This document shows positions 14,142-20,772 of a stretch of 25,647 nucleotides of DNA, in pieces. A model generated the notes under the pieces. It had not been told where the DNA came from. It made no database searches and saw only the letters and a program-made list of their open reading frames with translations. The stretch comes from Thermoflexales bacterium (GTDB lineage Bacteria > Chloroflexota > Anaerolineae > Fen-1058), in assembly GCA_016931085.1 (NCBI GenBank), contig JAFGFO010000399.1:1-25647 (forward strand). Direction: 5' to 3'. A program made the position numbers and the translations under genes. The first letter of the stretch is position 1. Each line of letters opens with the position of its first letter.

Positions 14142-14171
14142 TTGGACAGTCCGGCTGAATCCGGCTATAAT
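14142..14171 (+). promoter_or_regulatory. Promoter of the nadK operon
   Basis: TTGGAC (14142-14147), an 18-nt spacer and TATAAT (14166-14171) lie 13 bases before the ATG at 14185. No Shine-Dalgarno fits in the short leader. Confidence 0.55.
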
Positions 14172-14184
14172 AGCGCCATTGGCC

Positions 14185-15093
14185 ATGAACGACGACAAAG
14201 TGGGGGTCTTGGATCCCCGCACTCAAAATCAAAAACGAGACGCTCGACGTCCCAACGCCATCGGTGTGCTGCACCACCCCAAGCTGCCCGGCTCGATCGG
14301 CCTGGCCGACGAGATCGCGGCGGCTCTGCGTGACGAGTGGGGAGTCCAATCCTGGCGCGCTTCGACTTGGGATACGGCGGCCATCGGCGAGCGATTGGCT
14401 GGCCTGGACCTGCTGGTCATCCTGGGCGGCGACGGTTCGCTGCTGCGCGGGGCGCGCATGGCCGCCCCTCAGCACGTGCCGATCCTGGGGGTGAACATGG
14501 GGCGGCTGGGCTTTTTGACCGAGTGCAGCCCGGAGGAATGGCGGCAGACCCTGGGCGAGGTGATGCGCGGGCGCTACTGGATCGAGCGGCACATGATGCT
14601 CCAAGTCGAGTCCTTCCGAGACGAACAAGTGCTGGGCCGGCACACGGCGCTCAACGACGTGGTCGTCAGCCGCGGCAGCCTGGCCCGCCTGGTGCGCCTG
14701 CCGACCCACATCGATGGCGGCTACCTGAGCACCTACGCTGCCGACGGCCTGATCGCCTCGACCGCCACCGGCAGCACGGCCTACGCCCTGGCCGCTGGCG
14801 GCCCGATCCTGCCGCCCCAACTGGGGAACATCCTGATCATCCCCATCGCGCCCCACATGAGCATGGAACGGGCTATCGTGCTGGATCGCGATGCGCGCGT
14901 AGACGTCGTCGTCAACACCGACCACCAGGCGATCTTGACGGTCGATGGCCAGTTCGAATTCGCGCTAGAAGATGGCGACCGTGTCACCGTGCAGGCTGCG
15001 CCGCACACGGCCGATTTTGCGCGCGTGCAGCCGCCGCACTATTTTTATCGCACGCTGATCGCGCGTCTCAAACCCCAAGGAGCCAGCGAGTGA
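14185..15093 (+). CDS. nadK: NAD kinase
   Basis: NAD kinase makes NADP from NAD using ATP or polyphosphate. This 302-residue protein shows the defining LVILGGDGSLLRGAR (GGDG at 81-84, catalytic Asp83), then LGVNMGRLGFLTE and LNDVVVSRG (the NE/ND motif). YAADGLIASTATGSTAYALA is the second signature (DG..ASTATGSTAY), and ILTVDGQFEFALEDGDRV the C-terminal beta region. The first ~25 residues (DPRTQNQKRDARR) are an unusual polar extension before the first strand AIGVLHHPK, so translation could begin later, but no better start exists. A TTG at 14137 in the same frame would overlap the promoter. The next gene starts in its stop codon (GTGA). Confidence 0.95.
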   Translation: MNDDKVGVLDPRTQNQKRDARRPNAIGVLHHPKLPGSIGLADEIAAALRDEWGVQSWRASTWDTAAIGERLAGLDLLVILGGDGSLLRGARMAAPQHVPILGVNMGRLGFLTECSPEEWRQTLGEVMRGRYWIERHMMLQVESFRDEQVLGRHTALNDVVVSRGSLARLVRLPTHIDGGYLSTYAADGLIASTATGSTAYALAAGGPILPPQLGNILIIPIAPHMSMERAIVLDRDARVDVVVNTDHQAILTVDGQFEFALEDGDRVTVQAAPHTADFARVQPPHYFYRTLIARLKPQGASE

Positions 15094-15581
15094 GCGAACA
15101 AAGCTTTTGCATCAACCACCCGAGCGAGCCCACCAACCTGCGCTGTAACAAGTGCAATGCCCCGATTTGCCCGCGCTGCGCGGTGAGCACGCCGGTGGGC
15201 TATCGCTGCAAAAATTGCGTCAGGAGCCAGCAGACCACCTTTTACACGAGCACGTGGTACGATTATCCCCTGGCCGCCGCGGCGAGCCTGGCCATCGGCG
15301 GCCTGGCCCAGGTGATCCTGTTTTTCGTCCCCTTCCTGTTGCTGGTCATCTTTGCCGGCGTCCTGGTCGGCGGGATCGTGGCCGAGGCGGTGCGCCTGGT
15401 CAACGGCAAGCGGCGCGGGCAGTACACGTGGTTGGTGGTGGGCGCCTGCCTGGTGGCCTGCTCTGTGCCCGGCTTGCTGTGGGGGCTGTTGAGCATGGAC
15501 CTGGTGAGGGTACTGGTCGGCGGGGTATACCTGGTGCTGGCGGTGGGTGCCGCCAACGCTCGCCTGCGAATAGGAAAATAG
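15090..15581 (+). CDS. B-box-like zinc-finger membrane protein
   Basis: This 163-residue protein starts at GTG 15090, overlapping the nadK stop by four bases, with AAGGAG eight bases upstream. The N-terminal 45 residues hold a treble-clef or B-box-like zinc-binding array, FCINHPSEPTNLRCNKCNAP followed by CPRCAVSTPVGYRCKNC. About four transmembrane segments follow (for example VILFFVPFLLLVIFAGVLVG and YTWLVVGACLVACSVPGLLW). Such zinc-ribbon plus membrane proteins are frequent in Chloroflexota and Actinobacteria and are of unknown role; the N-terminus probably binds a protein partner at the cytoplasmic face. It sits between nadK and recN in a tight operon. Confidence 0.8.
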   Translation: MSEQSFCINHPSEPTNLRCNKCNAPICPRCAVSTPVGYRCKNCVRSQQTTFYTSTWYDYPLAAAASLAIGGLAQVILFFVPFLLLVIFAGVLVGGIVAEAVRLVNGKRRGQYTWLVVGACLVACSVPGLLWGLLSMDLVRVLVGGVYLVLAVGAANARLRIGK

Positions 15582-15586
15582 GCATT

Positions 15587-17356
15587 ATGTTAGCAGAATT
15601 GACCATCCGCGATTTCGCCATCATCGATGAGCTGCGCCTGAGCTTGTCGCCGCACTTTAACGTCTTGACCGGCGAGACGGGCGCCGGCAAATCCATCATC
15701 ATCGACGCCGTCAGCTTGCTGCTGGGCGGGCGCGCCGAGGCGGTCATGGTGCGCACAGGCGCAGAACGCGCCTTGACAGAGGGGGTCTTTCACCTGGACG
15801 GCAGCCTGCGCGAGGCCATCGCCCCGCTGTTGGCCGAGCACGGTTTGGAAGACGACGAGCCGTCCGTGTTGAGCCTGGCGCGCGAGGTGCGCGGCAACGG
15901 GCGCGCCGTCTGCCGCGTCAACGGGCGCTCGGTGGCCTTGTCCATCCTCAAAGAGATCGCCCAAAACCTGGTGGATATTCACGGCCAAAGCGAGCACCTC
16001 AGCCTGCTGCGCGTGCGCGAGCACGTCAATTTGCTGGACCGTTACGCCGGCTTGTGGGAGCAGCGGGAGCAGTTCGCCGGCTGGGTAGGCCAACTGCGCG
16101 CGCTGCAAAGCGAGCTGGGCGCGTTGGAACGCGACGAACGCCAGTTGGCGCAGCGCGCCGACCTGCTCAAGTTCCAGGTCGAGGAAATCGAGGCAGCCAG
16201 GCTCAGGCCAGGCGAAGACCTGGAGTTGGAGGCGGAACAACTGCGGCTGGCGAACGCCGAACACCTGGCGCAGTTGGCCGAGGAGGCCTACAGCCTGCTC
16301 TACGAGGGAAGCGCCGAGGCGCCGTCCGTCCTGGACGGGCTGGCGCAGGTCAACCGGGGCCTGACCGGCCTGGCGAAAATCGACCCGGCCTTGAGCGAGC
16401 TGGCCAAGTCAGTTGAAGAAAGTGGCTATGTGCTGGACGACGCCGCGCGCAGCGTGCGCGACTACCGTGAAAAGATCGAGTTCAACCCCCGCCGGCTCGA
16501 GTACGTCGAGGAGCGGCTGGCCCTGGTCAAGCGTCTCAAGCGCAAGTACGGGGCATCCATCGAGGACGTCAACGCCTTTGCCGGCCAAGCCGCCGCTGAG
16601 CTGGATCAGATCACGCACCGTGACGAGCGGATCGAGAGCCTGCGCACGCGGGAACGAGAGCTGCTGGACGAGATTGGGCAGAGGGGGCAGGCGCTCTCGG
16701 AGGCGCGCCGGGCAGCCGCTATCCAGTTGGCCAAGCAGATTGAGCTCGAATTGAACGACTTACACATGGCTGGGGCGCGCCTGGGCGTTTCGATCGAGTG
16801 GGAGGCGGACGAAAGCGGGGCGCGCGCCTCGCATCCCTCGACGCAAGAAGCCGGCCGCTACGTCTTTGACGCCAGTGGCCTGGATCGCGTGGAATTCCTC
16901 ATCGCGCCCAACGTGGGCGAAGGGCTCAAGCCGCTGAGCAAGGTCGCCTCCGGCGGCGAGACCTCGCGCCTGATGCTGGCGCTCAAGACCGTGCTGTCAC
17001 GCGCCGACCGCACGCCCACGCTCATCTTTGACGAGATCGACCAGGGCATCGGCGGGCGCGTTGGCGCGATCGTCGGGCGCAAGTTGTGGGGGCTGACCCA
17101 AGCCGGCCGGCAGGGCATCAACCACCAGGTGATCTGCATCACCCACCTGCCTCAACTTGCCGCTTATGGCGAGGCGCATTTCAAGGTGGAGAAAAGCGTC
17201 GCGGGCGAGCGGACGAGCACGCGCGTCAGCCGCTTGAAAGAGAAGGCGCGGGTCGAAGAATTAGCCCAGATGCTGGGCGCTTCGGGCGAAGGCGCGCTGC
17301 GCAGCGCCCAAGAGATTCTGGCCGCCGTCCAGGCTGACAAGAAAGCCAAACCGTGA
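15587..17356 (+). CDS. recN: DNA repair protein RecN
   Basis: RecN is an SMC-like ATPase that tethers DNA ends during double-strand-break repair. This 589-residue protein has the family's normal length. Walker A is VLTGETGAGKS (26-36). AQNLVDIHGQSEHLSLL is a RecN-typical motif near residues 125-141. A shortened antiparallel coiled coil runs from about 150 to 400. The signature KVASGGETSRLMLALK lies at about 452 and Walker B TLIFDEIDQGIGG at about 477; CITHLPQLAAYGEAHFKVEK is the conserved H-loop region. The start ATG 15587 lies five bases after the preceding stop. Its stop overlaps the next start (GTGA). Such genes are often SOS-regulated, but no LexA site is evident inside this operon. Confidence 0.95.
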   Translation: MLAELTIRDFAIIDELRLSLSPHFNVLTGETGAGKSIIIDAVSLLLGGRAEAVMVRTGAERALTEGVFHLDGSLREAIAPLLAEHGLEDDEPSVLSLAREVRGNGRAVCRVNGRSVALSILKEIAQNLVDIHGQSEHLSLLRVREHVNLLDRYAGLWEQREQFAGWVGQLRALQSELGALERDERQLAQRADLLKFQVEEIEAARLRPGEDLELEAEQLRLANAEHLAQLAEEAYSLLYEGSAEAPSVLDGLAQVNRGLTGLAKIDPALSELAKSVEESGYVLDDAARSVRDYREKIEFNPRRLEYVEERLALVKRLKRKYGASIEDVNAFAGQAAAELDQITHRDERIESLRTRERELLDEIGQRGQALSEARRAAAIQLAKQIELELNDLHMAGARLGVSIEWEADESGARASHPSTQEAGRYVFDASGLDRVEFLIAPNVGEGLKPLSKVASGGETSRLMLALKTVLSRADRTPTLIFDEIDQGIGGRVGAIVGRKLWGLTQAGRQGINHQVICITHLPQLAAYGEAHFKVEKSVAGERTSTRVSRLKEKARVEELAQMLGASGEGALRSAQEILAAVQADKKAKP

Positions 17357-19290
17357 AACACAAGCTGATCAACCGCCGCACGGGCTGTAGCCTCTGCCTG
17401 GCCCTCCTGGCCCTCGCGCTCATCGTGCTGGCCTATAAAGTGGGCCGGGTGGGCAGCCTGGGCCTGTCGCTGCTGGGACGCGCTGAGCGCATGCTGGCCA
17501 TCCAGCCGGCGCAACTGACGCTCGAGAGTTTGGGGCCGATAGCCGGCGAGGTGCACGCCACTCGCTCCGAATTACACGCCCTCCGTTCAGAACTCGGCCC
17601 CGTGCTCGCCATCGCCCCCTATCTTGGCTGGCTGCCGCGTTACGGCGCGGACGTCGAGGCTGCCCCGGCCCTGATGGACTGCGCCATCGAGCTGGTCGAC
17701 GCGGGCGACCTGGTCCTGACCGGCTTGCAGCCCGCCCTGGCCGAGCTGCCGGGCGACAAAATGTCCATCCAGGCCGCCGTCCAGATCATGCAAGCATTGC
17801 AGCCGGCCCTCGAGCAGGCACGGCCTCACCTGGACCAGGCGGCGCAGGCCAGGGCGCGCATTCGCCGCCCCCTTTCTCCACGCCTGGCAAGCCTGTTAGC
17901 TCAAGCCGACAAGGCCCTGCCGGCGACCGTGATTGCCGCCGACGCGGCCAGCCTGGCCCCTGAGCTGCTGGGCGCCGACGGGCCACGCACGTACCTGGTT
18001 TTGGCTCAGAACAGCGACGAGCTGCGCCCCACCGGCGGCTTTATCAGCAGCGTCGGGCGGGTGGTGGTCGAGAACGGTCAAATCGTCTCGCAGGGCTTTG
18101 AAGACAGCTACGCCGTAGACGACTACAGCTTCTCCTATCCCGACGCACCGGCCGAGCTGCAAGCGTATATGGGCTCGGAGATATGGGTGTTTAGAGACTC
18201 GAACTGGTCGCCGGACTTTCCCACCAGCGCCGCCAAGGCGATCGAGTTGTACCAGCTCGGCCGGCCTGGCCCCATCGACGGCGTCATCGCCATCAATCTG
18301 CGTGCCATCCCGACCTTGTTTGAGGGCTTGGGGCCTGTCAGCGTCCCCGGCTTTAGCCAGGCCGTCACCAGCCAAAGCGTCATTGCCGTCACACGCCAGG
18401 CGCTGCTGTCCGAGCCGAACGATCGCTCGGGCGATTGGTGGACCCACCGCAAGGATTTCATGGGATCGTTGGCCGGGGCCGTGATGGGCCGTGTCCAGGC
18501 CGGCCTGACGGCCTCGCAGGCCTCGCGCCTGGCATCGGCGGCCCTGGAAACGCTCGAACGGCGCGACATGCTGATCTATCTCACGTCACCCCAAGCGCAG
18601 CGCGTATTGGCGCAGCGCAAATGGGACGGCGCGTTGGTGCGCAGCACGGGCGACTCGCTCATGGTGGTTGATGCGAACATGGGATTCAACAAAGTCAATC
18701 CCAACATTGACGAGCGACTGGAATACACCGTTCAGCTCGACCAAGCCGGCAGCGGCCGGGCCAGCCTGGTGGCCCGGCACAGCAGTCGCGTCCGCCCCCA
18801 AGCGGACTGCGATCCCACGCCACGCTACGACAAGACCTACGAGGGCATGATGAACCGCTGTTACTGGGACATGCTGCGCGTATATGCGCCGGGCGGCAGT
18901 TCTCTCATCACCGCCACGCTCCAAGCGCCCGCGCCGCTGGTGGGCAAGCGCTCTAGCGACGGGCAACCCACGGCAGCCCAAGAGCTGGGGTACAGCGTAT
19001 TTGGATCGTTCTTCGTGCTCGACGGAGGCGCCAGCCAGGTGACACGTTTTGAGTACAGCTTGCCACAGCTCGTCGAGGAAGAGGCTGGGCTGCGGGTCTA
19101 CAGCCTGTACGTCCAGCGGCAGCCGGCGACGAGTGACCTGCCACTCGATATCGCCGTCGTGCTGCCGGAGGGCGCGCAGTTGGTCAAGACCGACCCGCCG
19201 GCGCGGGCATCCGGCCATATGGTGGAGTGGTCACTATCCCTGTCCGCCGACCGGCAGGTGCGCGCCTGGTATCGCCTGCCGCAAAAATAG
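17353..19290 (+). CDS. DUF4012 family exported protein
   Basis: This 645-residue protein starts at GTG 17353 inside the recN stop. It has one N-terminal transmembrane helix (CSLCLALLALALIVLAYKVG, about 12-31) and a large extracytoplasmic part. The stretch TYLVLAQNSDELRPTGGFIS is the hallmark of DUF4012, followed by the typical SNWSPDFPTSAAKAIELYQL and IDGVIAINLRAIPTLFEGLG. The C-terminal ~170 residues are beta-rich. Family members in Chloroflexota and Actinobacteria are often near polysaccharide or envelope genes and share features with LytR-CpsA-Psr proteins; the biochemical role is not known to me. Co-translation with recN looks like genome compaction rather than shared function. Confidence 0.82.
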   Translation: MKHKLINRRTGCSLCLALLALALIVLAYKVGRVGSLGLSLLGRAERMLAIQPAQLTLESLGPIAGEVHATRSELHALRSELGPVLAIAPYLGWLPRYGADVEAAPALMDCAIELVDAGDLVLTGLQPALAELPGDKMSIQAAVQIMQALQPALEQARPHLDQAAQARARIRRPLSPRLASLLAQADKALPATVIAADAASLAPELLGADGPRTYLVLAQNSDELRPTGGFISSVGRVVVENGQIVSQGFEDSYAVDDYSFSYPDAPAELQAYMGSEIWVFRDSNWSPDFPTSAAKAIELYQLGRPGPIDGVIAINLRAIPTLFEGLGPVSVPGFSQAVTSQSVIAVTRQALLSEPNDRSGDWWTHRKDFMGSLAGAVMGRVQAGLTASQASRLASAALETLERRDMLIYLTSPQAQRVLAQRKWDGALVRSTGDSLMVVDANMGFNKVNPNIDERLEYTVQLDQAGSGRASLVARHSSRVRPQADCDPTPRYDKTYEGMMNRCYWDMLRVYAPGGSSLITATLQAPAPLVGKRSSDGQPTAAQELGYSVFGSFFVLDGGASQVTRFEYSLPQLVEEEAGLRVYSLYVQRQPATSDLPLDIAVVLPEGAQLVKTDPPARASGHMVEWSLSLSADRQVRAWYRLPQK

Positions 19291-19326
19291 ATCACGAATG
19301 ACACGAATAGTCGAATTCCACGAATG
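19291..19326. repeat. CACGAAT word cluster
   Basis: ATCACGAATGACACGAATAG and TTCCACGAATG repeat the word CACGAAT three times right after the DUF4012 stop. This is another low-complexity word of the type scattered through the window. Nothing else is recognised in 19327-19368. Confidence 0.45.
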
Positions 19327-19368
19327 CCTTTTGGCAAGCGGCCCGCTTCTGAGTGAACGGCGCGTTGG

Positions 19369-19397
19369 TTGACTTAACGGCCAAACGGTTATATACT
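19369..19397 (+). promoter_or_regulatory. Promoter of the selenoprotein candidate
   Basis: TTGACT (19369-19374), an exact 17-nt spacer and TATACT (19392-19397) give a near-consensus housekeeping promoter. Transcription would start at about 19404, so the GGGCAGAC palindrome at 19404-19433 would form the 5' end of the message, with the ribosome-binding site AGAAGGAG directly after it. Confidence 0.65.
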
Positions 19398-19403
19398 CCT
19401 AGC

Positions 19404-19433
19404 CCCAGGGCAGACACAGGGGTCTGCCCCTAC
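19404..19433. repeat. GGGCAGAC-type palindromic repeat, copy in 5' leader
   Basis: GGGCAGAC (19408-19415), loop ACAGGG and GTCTGCCC (19422-19429) form an 8-bp stem. The 30 bases 19404-19433 are identical to 22762-22791. Here the hairpin lies between promoter and ribosome-binding site, so it may stabilise or regulate the message. Confidence 0.6.
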
Positions 19434-19445
19434 AGAAGGAGAACT

Positions 19446-20726
19446 ATGCACAGAAACGCGTTCTATTTGATTGGCCTGAGCCTGGCGTTGGCCGCCTGCG
19501 GGGGTGGGACCGCGACGCCGGCGCCTACGGCCACGTCTCAAGCGGCCGCCACCAGCACGGCACCCCCCACCGCTACGGTGGCTCAAGTGGCGACGTCCGC
19601 GCTGCCCAGCCAGCCTTCGTCGTTCAAGCTCAACCCGGCGGCGGCCTGCCAGCCGGCCGGCAAGCCGGCCTCCGTGCCGGGGCTCTCGCCGGTGGGGGCA
19701 GACGACTGGATCAAGGGTTCACCCAGCGCCCCGGTGACGCTGATGGAATACGCCGACTACCAGTGACCGGGCTGCTCAGGGATTGCGCCCCTGCTCGTGA
19801 GTCTGGTAGACTCACATAAAGATACACTCAAGGTTGTTTATCGACATTTTCCGCTGTCGTTTCACGAACACGCGCAAATCACGGCCGAAGCGTCTGAGGC
19901 GGCCGGCGCCCAGGGCAAGTTCTGGGAGATGAACGAGCTGCTGTACGCCAGGCAGAGCGAATGGGCTGGCAAGACGGTGGACGAAATGCCCAAGGTCTTG
20001 GAAAGCTATGCCAAGGAGATAGGGCTGGATACGGCCCGCTTTGCAAAGGAGCTGGCCGAGGGCACATACAAGGCCAACGTGGAAGCGGATTTGCAAGAAT
20101 CGCTGGAAGTGGGGCTGCCGGGCACGCCGACCTTCTTCCTCGACGGGGTCCATCTCCCTTCCGACTACCTGGGCATGCTGGATAGCCTCATACCCTGGTT
20201 TGCATGGCTCAACAGCAGCCCGATGCAGTTTTCCGCCCCGGACGAGGTGATCGACCCGGCCAAAACGTACACCGCCATCTTCAAGCTGGACAAAGGTGAC
20301 ATCGTCGTCGAGATGTATGCCAGCCAGGCGCCCAACACCGTCAACAGCTTTGTCTTCCTGGCACGCCAAGGCTATTTCGACGGCGTGACCTTCCACCGCG
20401 TGCTGAAGGACTTTGTGGCCCAGGCCGGCGACCCCAGCGGCACCGGCATGGGCAGCCCGGGCTATCAATGCAACGACGAGATCGTGCCTGGGCTGAAATT
20501 CGACGGCCCAGGCGTGGTTGCCATGGCCAATTCAGGCGAGAACACCAACGGCAGCCAGTTCTTTATCACCTACGCGGCGGCGCCGCAGTTGGACGGCGGC
20601 TTTACGATCTTTGGACGCGTGATCGCCGGCATGGACGTGGCGCAGAACATCACCGCGCGCGACCCGGACCAGAACCCCAGCACGCCGGGGGACGCGATCA
20701 GGACCGTCGTCATCGAAGAAAAATAG
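19446..20726 (+). CDS. Selenocysteine-containing lipoprotein: DsbA-like thiol oxidoreductase fused to cyclophilin-type peptidyl-prolyl isomerase
   Basis: This is read as one 426-residue protein with an in-frame TGA (19764-19766) decoded as selenocysteine at residue 107. It starts at ATG 19446, preceded by AGAAGGAG. Residues 1-18 are a lipoprotein signal with lipobox LAAC (Cys18), followed by an Ala/Thr/Pro-rich spacer. The DsbA-like thioredoxin domain (about 90-255) has VTLMEYADYQ-U-PGC (U107, C110), YRHFPLSFHEHA, an alpha insertion and the cis-Pro loop GTPTFFLDG (P228). The cyclophilin domain (about 275-426) has FHRVLKDFVAQAGDP, NSGENTNGSQFFI and GGFTIFGRVIAGMDVAQNI, including the catalytic Arg (318) and QFF. 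The product would sit outside the membrane, reshaping disulfides and prolines. Without recoding, the first part ends just before its active site and the rest has no signal. A pseudogene or sequencing error is the alternative; the SECIS-like hairpin argues against it. Confidence 0.82.
19797..19815 (+). promoter_or_regulatory. Putative bacterial SECIS hairpin
   Basis: GTGAGTC (19797-19803), loop TGGTA (19804-19808) and GACTCAC (19809-19815) form a perfect 7-bp stem; the loop T-A could add an eighth pair, leaving a GGU triloop. The loop starts 37 nt after the TGA. Bacterial SECIS elements sit in the reading frame just after UGA and carry a G within the first two loop bases (GGU in E. coli fdhF); the spacing is at the long end of what I recall as allowed (about 16-37 nt). 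Confidence 0.65.
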
Positions 20727-20732
20727 ACCTAT

Positions 20733-20760
20733 GTAGGGGCGCAGCATGCTGCGCCCCTAC
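20733..20760. repeat. Perfect 28-bp palindrome between the selenoprotein gene and topA
   Basis: GTAGGGGCGCAGCA and its exact reverse complement meet with no spacer. It shares the GTAGGGGC...GCCCCTAC ends of the other palindromes at 10100, 19404 and 22762. The ATG at 20746 is the palindrome's centre (GCATGC), so it is unlikely to be the true topA start. Probable terminator of the upstream gene. Confidence 0.65.
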
Positions 20761-20772
20761 CACATTGGCAAG

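Noticed and set aside
19764..19766. TGA decoded as tryptophan (alternative genetic code).
   Set aside because: TGA ends coaE, nadK, recN, the ABC-F gene and others at the expected family lengths, so it is a stop in this genome; Trp would also destroy the CxxC motif.
19353..19797. Two separate genes split at the TGA (a short lipoprotein and a GTG-started isomerase).
   Set aside because: Both parts are in the same frame, the first ends exactly at the active-site Cys position, and the second lacks a signal peptide and a ribosome-binding site. A Sec-encoding single gene explains all of this better, though an error or pseudogene cannot be excluded without reads.
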